From NCBI GenBank assembly GCA_943735955.1, contig OX030955.1, positions 12,223,220 to 12,287,219 of the forward strand: a stretch of DNA of 64,000 nt, given 5' to 3'. This DNA comes from Piscicola geometra (Eukaryota; Annelida; Clitellata; Hirudinida; Piscicolidae). The translations under genes and the position numbers were made by a program. Under the pieces are notes generated by a model that was given only the letters and a program-made list of their open reading frames with translations, made no database searches and was not told the origin of the DNA. Position 1 is the first letter of the stretch. Each line of letters begins with the position of its first letter. Below are positions 46,691 through 58,107 of this stretch, in pieces.

Positions 46691-46915
46691 CGCTACACTA
46701 TACAAAACTGACATTTATTTATTTATTCTTCAAATCATTTTTTGGGTAGCTAAATCTGATTTCAAACTTTTCTATATTTTTGAGTTCCTCATGATAATCT
46801 TTATATTTAAAGACTATGTGTCAATTTTAATCATGAAAATATCTATTTTTTCTCAATAGTACTACCCGCCCTAGTAAGCATGTATTAAATTAAAAATTTG
46901 TATATACTTTTTTTC

Positions 46916-47260
46916 AGAAGCGGCGATCTGCTGCAAATCTTAGTGAGGATCCTACCCAGCATGGGTGATCTTGTGGTCCGGAGCCCCCTCTCCCCACTTA
47001 AAAAAACATTTTAAAACTCCTGTTTTGATATGCAAAAAATAGTTTTGTTTTAGACAGATATCACTATAACTACACATACTTACAATGTATAACTATTTAA
47101 ATATTTTGTTAAATGCCATGGTTGACGATTATGCTCGTATCTAAACAAAAGTTTTAAATTTTTTTCGATGAAAAAAGTGGAGGGTCCACATTAAAGCGGA
47201 CCTCCTCACTACCAAAGGGGGGTGGGGTCATACTCCAGAACCCTCCCAGGATCGCCGCCA
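46916..47260. mobile_element. MITE family M copy 2
   Basis: Left end AGCGGCGATCTGCTGCAAAT; right end, on the other strand, GGCGGCGATCCTGGGAGGG. Inner bases 47044-47170 match the right half of copy 1 (36130-36260). No transposase. It ends 48 bp before the PAN-like exon. Confidence 0.65.
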
Positions 47261-47308
47261 TGTTTTTTTTCTAGTTTATATTTTTTAACACCGTTTTCCC
47301 ATTTATAG

Positions 47309-47538
47309 AAAGTAAGGACTGTTGGAAAGCAAAGAAGGGTTTATTAGCCTTAGGCTTGACTCAGACGCCCGACAAAACACTCAACGAATGCAGAACAAAG
47401 TGTTTGAAGACTCCGGGCTGTCGCACTATCAGCTTCGACTTAGTAATACTTGTTTGCTCAGTTCAGACTGAAGCGATGGAAGAACTAATGTTTCGCAGAC
47501 TGGACCAAACCATTACTGAGCAGCTGACAAGATGCTAA
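47309..47538 (+). CDS. PAN/apple-like domain, terminal exon
   Basis: A good acceptor (CCCATTTATAG) precedes an open segment ending in TAA at 47536-47538. It reads KDCWKAKKG, then TLNECRTKCLKTPGCRTISF, then VCSVQTE. The C-x3-C-x5-C-x4-F pattern followed by a further cysteine is typical of PAN/apple modules, which bind proteins or sugars in secreted animal proteins. No start codon of its own, so upstream exons are needed; I could not place them. A single-domain secreted protein or the last module of a larger one are both possible. Confidence 0.55.
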
Positions 47539-48086
47539 AAGTTAGTTTTAAAACTTCAAAGTTATTTTTCCAAATAAATAAATAAAGTTTATTAACAGCT
47601 AAATTAAGTTGATTAATTTACTTTTTGTTTTTGTAGGAGCTTGCTTCAGCCAGTGGTCTGGGATACATGTCCGAGCCAACGTAACACTTAAGATAAAATT
47701 TAATTTAATGACTTTAACATTTAAATGAACATTTATCATGCATAAACATTTTTTAATGATTTTCATTAAACTTTATTCAAGAATTTGAGTTTTTAAATGT
47801 ATAATATTTCAAAGAGTAAGAATTTAATAATTTGATATTAAAGAGTTTCATATACATCTGCAAAAAAGAGTGACGGAAAAAAACTAAAAAAGGTTTGATA
47901 AAACGATCATTTGAACAAAAAAGTTTTAAGTTATCATTCATAACTATCTGCATCTGGAATATGCTATTAGTTTATTGAGTTCATTGATAGAATTAAAAGT
48001 ATTCGTATGTATTTAAAAAAAAAAATTCTTAAAAAAGTATTAAACAAAACTAAGTTATAGCGTTTTGAAAAGATTATTCAAAGAAG
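47539..48086. other. Intergenic or 3' UTR
   Basis: AT-rich. An acceptor-like TTTTTGTAG at about 47636 precedes a short open piece, but the PAN exon already ends in a stop, so I do not call it. Confidence 0.4.
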
Positions 48087-48137
48087 ATGATACGTTTTCC
48101 GATTTCTCTCTTCTTATTGTGTGGAATCTTCGCATGT
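48087..48137 (+). CDS. Possible signal-peptide exon (17 codons)
   Basis: ATG followed by MIRFPISLFLLCGIFAC and then GTATGA, a fair splice donor; if unspliced, a stop follows at once. The composition fits a signal peptide, and neighbouring genes use the same exon style. No downstream partner exon was found, so this may be chance. Confidence 0.25.
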
Positions 48138-48143
48138 GTATGA

Positions 48144-49600
48144 GACAAATCTTAGCTGATTACACTGGCCGACAAATGGAAACAAATTTTACGTAAATGG
48201 AATATGAATAGATGATTATTCATTCGTTGTGTGTACTGAATCTGAAAATATAATCAGTTTTTACACATCTCATCCCATCTTTACTTTATACGTCCACAAA
48301 AGTATTGCTTTATTACAATGAATTTTCAATACAACAAGTAGAATTTTTGAATAGATATAAAATATTTTTTTAATTTACCCAAATTTTTCATTATATATGT
48401 CAGATAATAAACATGCGCCAAGTCAATATTCTCCTTAGAAACTGTTACACCCGCCATGAAACTCGAGCTCTTGGAATAGGTAAATTTTCTCCATGAGGAA
48501 CTGGTCTCATAGCTGATAGAAGATTTGGGTACACCTTTATTCTTTGAGAAAAACCTAGAAATTTGTCTAACAGAAATAGCAGCCGTCATGATGATTTGTT
48601 AATTCACGCCAAATCATCAAAAAGAAAAGATATCTTATTTTTCCTTTTCTAACTATTGCGTCAGTTTTACATAACATCTATTGCACGTTTGATAGGGTGC
48701 CCATTGTTAATCTTGATCTCTCGCTTGGCAACCAAAGTGAAACCTTTATGAAGTTTTCCCCAAATGTTAAGGTGCTCCACGCTGATTATTTGTAGTGAAT
48801 TCACCCCATACTTAACAAAAAGCATCAGGAGAATGTTCACATGAACGCGATTGCCAATTCAATAGGTATATATGAAGTAACAAAATAAATAATAATGTTA
48901 AAAACTGATTTGTCATTATAAATTTTAATTATATTATAAACTCATAATAAAAGTCAAATTGGACAATCCAACATTAATTTCTATAAAATAACATAGTATA
49001 AACAGTAGAGTGTTTAGAATCTAAAATCTGTTATGTAAAACTTTAGATTAAGCTTAACGCATATAGTTTTAAAATGTGCAAATTATTAACAGAATTAAAA
49101 TGTAAAAATCTTGGGTTTTTATCTCAAGAATAAGTGACCCACATTGAGGCCAAACTTCTTGATTAATACATATTTTCCAGTTATTAACTATGTTTGTCAA
49201 TAACAGTGTTTAGGACATTTTTGACTTGAATTGGCTCTTTTTTTAAATTTATTTTATAATTTTCTATGTTTAAAAAAAAATTATTCTATGTTGTTTAAAA
49301 ACTTCCTTGAAACGTAATTTTGTTTTAATTTTTTCTTCCTATTTTAAAGTTTTCATTTCAAAGTTCAAGGATCTTACTTTCATTGAAAAGTAATTATTTT
49401 TTCTCTTTTTAATAAACATTACTTAATTTATTAGCCAAAAAAATGTATAAATGGAGAAAGTCAAAAAGAATGAAATTTATAGAAAATTGTCAGCTTTTTC
49501 TTCACCTCCAATTTCATCTCCAAAATCGTTAGCTATTGAACCAGTTACACTATCATCAACAGACGTATGGTTGTTTGGCCAGTTAATTGAACATTTGGCT
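48144..49600. other. Intergenic, nothing firmly recognised
   Basis: An 87-codon minus-strand frame (48326-48589) has no family I know. The rest is AT-rich. Confidence 0.35.
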
Positions 49601-50259
49601 TTGAACTTTTCAGAGTGTTGCCACCACGTGGTCAGTTTTAAGACGGCTTTTTTTATTACTTGAAAGTGAATAAACACAATCTTTCAGTTAGTTGTTCTTA
49701 AACAATTGATGAAATACTCATAATCTGACTGTATGCCAACATTCCTTCTACAAAAAGCCTAATGCTTTCTCAAAACTTGAAGCATTTAATCAATGTAATC
49801 AGCCACGACAGAACTATTCTTAGTTCCCCAAGCTCAGTCTTCTAGCTCTTGGCAGTTCTTTCTACAATGATAAAACTGTCACTTTCAGTCCACCAAGAAC
49901 ATATCACCGCGCAAGATGAATGGCAAAAGGTATCTACTTCTTGAAGATGCTTCTTCTCTAATAAAATTTCAAATGAGCGTGAAAGAATTTAAAGCCATCA
50001 AATGAATTTGTCTCTTTACTACTGTATGTCAAGGTTTGGTTCACTTTTAAAAACTTTTGTGATTCTCTCTACAATGATCTGTGGTTGCTGCAAAGAACTG
50101 AAGAGTTTCACTGTATTTATGGCCAAATTTCAAAACAAGGTCAGTGCTGAAGAGAAAGAACGTAGAGTATAAACAGTAGAATGTTGATAAAAAAAAACTT
50201 ATAGCAGCAGTTTCAAAAAAACACACAAAAAAAAGATCTTAGAAGACCAGATAACAAAA
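49601..50259. other. Probable decayed transposon-related sequence
   Basis: No intact frame. Slightly GC-richer islands lead into the pseudogene at 50260, so this may be its eroded upstream part. Confidence 0.3.
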
Positions 50260-50530
50260 CGTGTAAGATAATTTATAGACAAAATAAAGACATGATTTCT
50301 TTACTCAGAGATCAATGCAAGCTGTTCACTGCCTTCAAACACAACCATAGTTTTCTGTCTTCAGATCCAAAAACGTAGTATAGCTATCAACAAGCCCAAA
50401 AGATAGTTGCAGCAGTTCGAGTTGTAAATGACTGTGCTGAACGTGCTGTCAAGTTAGCAAGGGATTACAACTAACAAAGGATTTAGAGCAGCGTCAAATA
50501 CTGTTTCAAGTGATTGAACATCACCTAAGA
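50260..50530 (+). pseudogene. Fragment of a transposon-associated protein (NDCAERAVKL motif)
   Basis: Plus-strand frame near 50395-50475 reads IVAAVRVVNDCAERAVKLAR, then a stop, then scraps like a (K)QRQxLFQVIEHH ending. I associate VVNDCAERxVxLxxxxN...QxxLLQVVExHR with the C-terminus of uncharacterised transposon-linked proteins in many invertebrates, similar in style to the CHTQAVE fragment at 45137. Inactive. Confidence 0.45.
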
Positions 50531-51047
50531 CAGATTCCTATCCACACACACAAAATTTCATTGACATTTATAAACAATTAATAATTTTTAACTTGCATTC
50601 CATTGTGTCTTTCTGTGTACTGATCACACTTTTATAACATTTATATTGTATTTTATGTAGCTTCATATTAACTTAGTATTTAATTCTTAGAGGGGTCACT
50701 AAAAACTGTTTGATAGGTTTTAAATTGTATTGAGCTGTTCACAACAATAAATGGCACAAAATAAAATTATATGCGAACTTATCAGATAATAATTTTTTTC
50801 CCTATGTTATTTCTGAACACTAATAAACAGCCTGATCAAAGACAATGAAATTATAATCATTAAACTCGTGTTTTAGTTATAATTAAAGCAGGCATTGTAG
50901 CTTCTATAAAACACAAAATTCTTCGAACACTCATAATTTGCAGACAACATATTTTTTTTAAAGATTATATTTTAGGCCTCTAGTTCATTTCATTGAAACT
51001 TTCAAAATGACATATGAAAAAAAATTTGTTTTGTAGGCATTCCCAGT
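50531..51047. other. Intergenic
   Basis: AT-rich. Nothing recognised. Confidence 0.4.
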
Positions 51048-51255
51048 AAAATCGGCTTAGATTGTAGACGTCGGACTTGCGACTCAAAGGTTGCTTGTTC
51101 GAATCCCTGACGAGCAACCGTGAACTATCACATACCTAGTGTATATGATGCGCTGTTTGCGACGTATGCATTGAGAGATGTGTACGTCGTGTGGAGTGGT
51201 GCTTCTGGTTCATTAGAACCATTGTAACATGGCCTGCGTCTGTCAGGCTGTGAGT
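51048..51255 (+). mobile_element. SINE copy 3, diverged
   Basis: A-box-like TCGGCTTAGATTG, B box TTGTTCGAATCCC and the shared ATACCTAGTGTATATGATGC core. It differs from copies 1 and 2 after TTTGCGACG, with an extra GTGTACGTCGTGTG segment. Confidence 0.65.
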
Positions 51256-51511
51256 AATACAGAATATAAAAATCGATAATTAATTCACCAGAATTACCGT
51301 AAAAAATAATGTATAATATAAAATTTACATATGTATTAGATTGCTTAAAATAAAAAAAGAATTAAGAAAAATGAAAGATTTTAAAGAAAAGGGAAAACAG
51401 ATAATTATCAAATCTACATCCTTCGAAAGCTCTATTTTATATTCAAATCATGTCAAATAAATGCAGTTTAATTAAGCAATTGGAAAACAAAACCAAAATC
51501 TTTTACACGTT

Positions 51512-51599
51512 AATGGTGACGATGACAACGACGATGATAATTATGATGATGACGATAATGATTTAATGACGACGAAGATGATGATGATGATGATTCCAC
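51512..51599. repeat. GAT/GAC trinucleotide-rich stretch
   Basis: Impure (GAT)n over about 90 bp, next to a GC-richer segment (51600-51700) in which I recognise nothing. Confidence 0.7.
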
Positions 51600-51703
51600 T
51601 ACACCACAGGCGCTGTTAGACGACCCTCACAACACCGGACTGAGGCATAAGAGGGTTCGAGGTCACAAGTACGACCTACTAAACGATGAATTCATGGAGT
51701 CTG

Positions 51704-52830
51704 TAGAGGTCGGACATTTTTTCATTCCCAGTCCCGTCCCGTTCCCAGTTTTTTCTTCTGTTCTGTTCCGATTCCGCAACTCAATTTCCGACCCTGACTC
51801 GTTCGCGAAATTTTTTGACCCGGTCCGAAAAAAAAATTCGTTTTTCTATTCATTTTCGCTACCACGTTCATCAGTCTCAAACTTGCTAGTCCTAACATTT
51901 CTTAACATTTATTATTTAAAAGTCAGAGAATATTTTTTTAGAAAAATAAAAAAACACGATTTAAATTTCAAATATATATTGAAATGAAAGTATTGAGGTT
52001 AGTCATTGTTTTAAAGTAATTCAATCGAATCTTTATTGCTTTTCTCACGGGTTAAACCGTCAAGAGTTTCAGCTTCCAAATTAGATGATCTTGGGTCTGA
52101 AGTTAAACGACCACATGTTGGAAAATTCCGTTCACAGGGAATAGAACTTGCAGGTGTACTCCACAAAATTATGGCTACTTTTTGTAGTATTGGAAAATTG
52201 CTCATTTTACTCCAATAAAATGAAATATCTTAATTATTTTTAATTCTGGTAGGACGTAATTGTAAATATTCGTACAATTCATCTTCTTCTGAATTTTCTT
52301 CCTTGTTCATTATTATTAATTCTTCAATAATGTTAGAAATATGTTTTGGACAAAATTCTTATTCTTCACAACTTCAAAAATAAAATCATTCGTATAATTT
52401 GATAGTATGAAAATTTATTATATTTTTTACGTTATAAAAAAAACATAATAGGTCTAAACAACCATCATTTGTTTTTTTTTCTCTCAATGACACTGCAGCT
52501 TGGTCTGGCTGTACAAAATGGAAATAAAATTTCTCTAATAAATGTTCTGCATTTATTTCTTTTTCTATCCCAAACTTTTTTCTTATTATTCTTTTATACT
52601 GGGGGACGCAACAGACATGCTGCCATATGAATAAGATCAATGGGCCTCTTTTCTTTTGTCGAAACGATCAACTGAGCAATCAACTGTGAATTAAACATTC
52701 AAATTCAAAGTATTAATTTATAAAATAATAATAATAATAATAAAACTGACCAGTTTGATTTCATCTGACAAGTTTTCATCGAACGATTAACGGCGATTAA
52801 AATTTTTAATCGTGGAACAGCTCTATTATA
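51704..52830 (-). mobile_element. hAT family G, copy A
   Basis: The left end starts TAGAGGTCGGAC, as at 63223. It is followed by C-rich repeats (TCCCGTCCCGTTCCC near 51731). Minus-strand transposase remnants: 52011-52205 is the hATC dimerisation region (PASSIPCERNF, LTSDPRSSNLEAETL), and 52386-52660 is an upstream part (KKFGIEKEINAEHLLEKFYF, HFVQPDQAAV). The right boundary is unclear; the last bases (about 52780-52826) read like the end of a different hAT (minus strand AGAGCTGTTCCACG). The copy is truncated and inactive. Confidence 0.75.
52011..52660 (-). pseudogene. hAT transposase C-terminal half, broken
   Basis: Two open pieces in transposase order separated by stops: the RKKFGIE...VQPDQAAV segment, then the hATC motif with CERNF and L(T)SDPR. 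Copy B at 63770 carries the first segment again. Confidence 0.75.
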
Positions 52831-53089
52831 AATGTTAAACTTTTTGTCAAAAAATGAAATTCCCGTTTCCTATACCGATGAACATTTGCTCAAAAGTAAT
52901 GAAAACAAGTTTTATTCTGAGTGATTCGTAGAAATGTCGCCACCACGTGAACTCTTTAAAATAGTATAATAAGCCTACATACTAATTCAAAGGTTTTGTG
53001 TGGTGGGAGAGCTTTTTTAAATAGTTAATTAGAATAAAATTCGTTCCCATCATTTCTGAGCATATGTTCATCGAACAATTTAATTAGTA
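52831..53089. repeat. Dispersed repeat R with partial foldback
   Basis: 52828-52990 matches 54362-54490 (shared AAACTTTTTGTCAAA and TTTCCTAT-CCGATGAA-ATTTGCTC words). The end near 53050-53075 is a reverse-complement echo of the same CGATGAACAT-TGCTC word. Confidence 0.5.
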
Positions 53090-53430
53090 AATTAATCATT
53101 GAAAAAAAAGTTTAAAAATCATAACCCTAATGCTTATATGTGCAAGAAATACCCAAAAAAGTTTCCTCCCTCCATTTATTTCGAGAATATAGAGCCTCAT
53201 AAACAAGTTTAATAACAATAGAAAACGGGCTCCTAGTCACTCAGGGTGCAGTCATTTGCGTCTGTGGGTTGCTAGGGCATCTGTTGAAATCGAGACCGAT
53301 GACGTTTATTGTTTCAACCAGGTGAGAAAAAGAAGAGAATCTATTCAACAAATCAGAAGTGTCGAAACTAAGTGAAAAATAACCTAATTTATGAAAATTA
53401 ATTTGCTACTTGAAATTTTGTAGATAATTA
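53090..53430. other. Intergenic
   Basis: AT-rich. Nothing recognised. Confidence 0.4.
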
Positions 53431-53744
53431 TCTTGATTACCCATAATGTCGATGACACATACACACAAACACATGTTCCAAAGTTTTTTTTAGTATTTAA
53501 ACAAATTTCATATCCGGTTTTAAGTTTTATTCTTTTCTTCGATGCCATAGTTTCTTCGTCATGGTTTTCAGAAAATTTTTTTATTATTAAATTTGCTTCC
53601 CAAGAATTATTTGTTACCATTTTCAAAACTCCCACACACAACTAACCTCCATACCCCCTGAAAACGACCTAACCACCCACTCTTCCACTCCCACCAGCCC
53701 TCTTCTCTTCACAACTGCACACCCCCCCCCCCTCCCTTCCCCAG

Positions 53745-53915
53745 ATGAACTCCTTAAGAACCCTTGTGAGCCCAGGCTTGGTGTTGCTAACGATCTTCTA
53801 TGGGGCAGATGCGTTGAAGTGCTACAGACGTTTGACATGCGATGAGGCCGCTACCATAAGAAAGCGCAGCAGCAAAGAGGACTTGCTACATATTTTGACA
53901 TCAAGATGGCTGTGA
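53745..53915 (+). pseudogene. Ly6/three-finger-type signal exon, decayed paralog
   Basis: Preceded by a long C/T tract and CCCCAG acceptor, then ATG and a signal peptide (MNSLRTLVSPGLVLLTIF...) leading to ALKCYRRLTC. It aligns codon by codon with the intact exon at 61817-61988: the first two cysteines match, but the third is Arg (TGC to CGC) and the fourth is lost. Its end is 5 nt shorter, so it no longer meets the donor at 53912 in phase 1 and stops at 53913-53915. Homology with the other copy spans about 53430-53990. No second exon was found downstream. Confidence 0.65.
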
Positions 53916-54063
53916 GTGACTTGATAGTTTTCGTGGTTTGTGAGTGTTTTTTGTTTCTCAAAGCTGATGGTAAGCTTCAGAAAATGCTTTTCTATCTATA
54001 TTTTGATTTAATATGCCATTGAATCTGACACTAAATCTGACTTTTTTACACCTTGCTCTAATT

Positions 54064-54235
54064 ATTATAGTCTATTATAGACTATTATAGTTTATTATAT
54101 TCTATTATAGTCTAATATAGTCTATTATAGTTTATTATAGTCTATTATAGTCTAGTATAGTTTATTATAGTCTATTATAGATTATTATAGTCTATTATAG
54201 TCTATTATAGTCTATTAAAGTTTAGTATAGTCTTT
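54064..54235. repeat. 10-bp tandem repeat TCTATTATAG
   Basis: About 17 imperfect copies in the intron-equivalent region of the decayed Ly6-type locus. Confidence 0.9.
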
Positions 54236-54500
54236 TAAGCGGCAATGGGTCGATGAATAATCGTAAAAAAGTTATTTAAAAAAATTTAATTCCATTTTTC
54301 TGTTGGAAAAGTTCACCCATAAACTATACGTTCAAATTTATTTTAAATGCCTATTTAGAGTTATAAATTCTAAACTTTTTGTCAAATAATTAATTTCCTG
54401 TTTCCTATTCCGATGAAAATTTGCTCAAAACGCTGAATAATTCGTAAAAAAAGTCCCCAAAAATCTTTAAAAATGTTTGATAAGCCCTTACATACAGCAG
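54236..54500. repeat. Dispersed repeat R, second copy
   Basis: 54362-54490 matches 52828-52990. The foldback element at 54501 starts where the similarity ends. Confidence 0.45.
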
Positions 54501-55827
54501 ATCCTAGTGAGCATTCTATATGGGTCTATATGGGCCCCATATGGGCTAAATGGGCTAAGGGTAATCAATATGGGTCCTATATGGGTCCTATATGGGCTTC
54601 GTGGGCTAGAGATTATCTATATGGGCCCTATATGGGTCCTATATGGGCTAAATGGGCTTCAAAAAAGAATAAAATTAAACGTGTTTTTAAAGAAAAACCT
54701 ATTTGGGAAGTATATGGGTCCTAAATGGGTTAAATGAGCTTTGAATAATAATAAAAGTTAAAGTGTTTTTATGGAAAACCTATATGGGTCCTATATGGGC
54801 TAAATGGGCTTTGAATAATAAAAAAAGTTAGTGTTTATATGGAAAGCCTATGTGGGTCCTATATGGGTCCTATATGGGCTAAATGGGCTTTGAATAAAAA
54901 AAAATTAAAGTGTTTTTATGGAAAGCCTATATGGGTTCTTTATGGGTCCTATATGGGCTAAATGGGCTTTAAAAAAGAATAAAATTAAACGTGTTTTTAA
55001 AGAAAAACCTATTTGAATAAGAAAAAAAGTTAGTGTTTTTATGGAAAGCCTATGTGGGTCCTATATGGGTCTTATATGGGCTAAATGGACTTTGAATAAT
55101 TAAAAAAATTAAAGTGTTTTTATGGAAAGCCTATGTGGGTCCTTTATGGGTCCTATATGGGCCAAATGGGCTTTAAAAATAATAATAATTCTAAGTGTTT
55201 TCAAGGAAAGCCTATGTGGGTCCTATATGGGTCCTATATGGGCTAAATGGGCTTTGAATAATGAAAAAAGTTAAAGTGTTTTTATGGAAAAGCCTATGTG
55301 GGTTCTATATGGGTCCTATATAGGCTAAATGAGCTTTGAATAATAAAAAAAGTTCAAGTGTTTTCAAGAAAAGCCTATGTGGGTCCTATATGGGTCCTAT
55401 ATGGGCTAAATGGGCTATGAATAACAAAAAAAGTTTAAGTGTTTTTGTGGAAAGCCTATGTGGGTCCTATATGGGCTAAATGGGCTTTTAAAAAATAATA
55501 GTTCTGAATGTTTTCAAGGAAAGCCTATGTGGGTCCTATATGGGTCCTATATGGGCTAAATGGGCTTTGAATAATGAAAAAAGTTGGTGTTTTCATGGAA
55601 AGCCTATGTGGGTCCTTTATGGGTTCTATTTGGGCTAAATGGGCTTTTAAAAAATTTCAAGGGTTTTTAAGGAAAGCCTATGTGGGTCCTATATGGGTCC
55701 TATATGGGCTAAATGGGCTTTAAAAAAATAAAAATGCTAAGTGTTTTAGAGGAAAGCCTATGTGGGTCCTATATGGGTCCTATATGGGTCCTATATGGGC
55801 TCAATGGACTTTGAATTAGTGTAACAT

Positions 55828-57474
55828 TAGCAATGCCGGTAGACGTTATGTTAATGAGCTAAAAGTGGGTTTTTTCAGAAAACGTCATTTTCAACATGTA
55901 AAGTACCTTTATTTAAGTAACGATATTTTGAAACTAAATAAAATTATTATTAAAAAATAGATAATGCAATAACCTTTTTAATGCATTTAATTTCTATAAT
56001 TTATTTTACTTTTTTTATCTAAAATTAAACGATTCAAACAATGAGTATACGATTTCAGGAAATGCTGTTAAACAACGGCACCTCGTATACCTTTTCATTT
56101 AATTATTACGCTAGTGAAGGAATTTATTGATTTTAAAAAATGATACATTTTAAAATTAAAAATTGAATTGTCTACATTTTGTGACATGGCGCTAATCTGT
56201 AAGTTGAAATCAACTCTTTCAAATTGCGTTTTAGTGGTAAAACCCGCATAACATCTACAAAATAAAATATTTTTTAAAGAGCCACCTTTTTATGAAAATG
56301 TATGTTATATATCTTTTGAATAAAATTTTAAAAAAATCATTTCATTAATTAAATTATTTACCTTTTAATTTATTACTTTTGGACATACCAGGACATTTTA
56401 ATTTTAAAAGCCACCGCTTGCGCAACGTTGTCTTTCCTTTAGTCACTAAGTAACTAAAGTAAACTAAAGTTTACTCTTTTAGATCTACGAGTTTGAAACT
56501 CTTTAAATATATTAGTTAAAATGAATTCTAATCCATAAAAATGCGATTAGTTATTTTAAAATGCGATATACAGAACTTATACCATCTTTAAATTTTAAAA
56601 GTCTCACCAGCAAAAGAAGTTTTAGAACTATATAAATACAAACTGAAATAGTGGCTGGAACAGACACTGACTAGAAAAAAATGAATTTTAATTAATAAAA
56701 GTTCAAAACAAAATAAAAAATTTATTGGTACGTAAATCTCTGAGTTTGAGTTAAGAAACGAAAGGGTCATTATTCTGGTTAAAATGTTACAAAATATATA
56801 AAAGGCACAAAAGTTTATAATAGTTTTCATTTTTTATTCTTTATCCAAAAAGCTTTTTCAGAGTCACTCAATCGCAAAAATGGTTATTATTAAGAAGTCC
56901 ATGCTTTTACAGACTCGAATGTTGTTGACAACTCTTAATGTTGAATAAACTGTCTTAAAAACTGTGTTTGAAAACTTAAATTTTTTCCTAAATTTTAATA
57001 CATTTTTTTAAAAATAAAATTAATTAAATTTTATTACATACATATTTCAAGTTTAGACTCAATAAACGTTTATTAGTGCAAAAAGATACTTTTTTCTCTA
57101 TATAATGTCTTTCAAAACGCTATAACTTATGTTTTTTTGAAGATAAATACTTTTTTTTTAAAATGCTTTGTTTCTTTTTAGAAAATACATATACATGAAA
57201 AGTTTGAATAAATTTAGTTATTTAAAACTCAAGTTATAGTACAAATAGTACTTTTATGCCTTCCACACGGGTCCGTGCGCACCGCCTATATTTTAAACGC
57301 TATGCAATGGTAACTTGATGCATGAAAAGTTAGCATTAAAAGTGACATAACTTCTAAACGGGTCAAAATTAAATAAAAAAATTTAACGTCATTCAATTTC
57401 TTTTATCACATTCTAATTTTTGAATATTTTTTTATAAATATTAATAAGGTTTGAAAAATCGACCGGCATTGCTA
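55828..57474. mobile_element. Non-autonomous DNA element with perfect 9-bp target duplication
   Basis: GTGTAACAT occurs at 55819-55827 and 57475-57483. The inverted ends are TAGCAATGCCGGT at left and its complement ACCGGCATTGCTA at right, 13 of 13 matching. The 1,647-bp interior is AT-rich without a transposase; a minus-strand frame at 56588-56830 has no recognisable domain. A 9-bp duplication suits MULE or Merlin-like elements, but the family is not determined. Confidence 0.8.
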
Positions 57475-57483
57475 GTGTAACAT

Positions 57484-58107
57484 ATGGCCATGGTTTTTGT
57501 AAAATATTTGTTATTTTTTTTATTTTAGTCATTTGAATTTATTATCTCTTTTATTTTAGAAATGTTATCTTCTGTTGTAATTATTTAAAAAGTATTTGTC
57601 TATAAAAGTCATTCTGGTTTTTTATTAAAGTTTTTTTTTTTAAATTCTCATTATTAAATATTACTATTAAAAAATTTAAAGTTATGCAAATAATTATTCA
57701 ATAGTTCAACAAACTTTTCGAAACCCCACAAGTTGTAATCAATGTATTCAATATCAATATAAGATACCAGCCATTTTTTTAATATGTGTAATGACAAAAA
57801 AAGCCGGTTAGCACTCCCCTTTACCAGAACAAATGAAACCATGGTATTTAATTCATCAATAAATTATTCGCAACAGGTTCTGTCAAAACCAACTCAACTC
57901 AAACATACAGAAGAGAAATCAAAGTGCACGTGTCCAAATTAGAAAAGCAAGCCAAGCAAAATTCAAAAAAAAATAATCTTGAAGAATACGATTAATCACA
58001 TTTTTTATATTTGGACTATTTTTCTTACATCTTTAAATTTATGTTTGGCAGAAATATTTTAATTGCTTTTTATAAAAATAAATAATTTATCAATCAATCA
58101 TGTGTTG
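57484..58107. other. Middle of the foldback element
   Basis: AT-rich interior between the nested insertion and the right arm. No gene. Confidence 0.4.

Noticed and set aside
53906..53970. Short signal-like frame starting MAVSDLIVFVV next to a GTAAGC donor
   Set aside because: It lies in the region homologous to the intron of the other Ly6-type copy, so it is probably chance.
54064..54235. CRISPR-like regular repeats
   Set aside because: A 10-bp tandem repeat with no spacers in an animal genome.
54473..54737. Frames rich in YMGPIWA
   Set aside because: Translations of the TATATGGG minisatellite.
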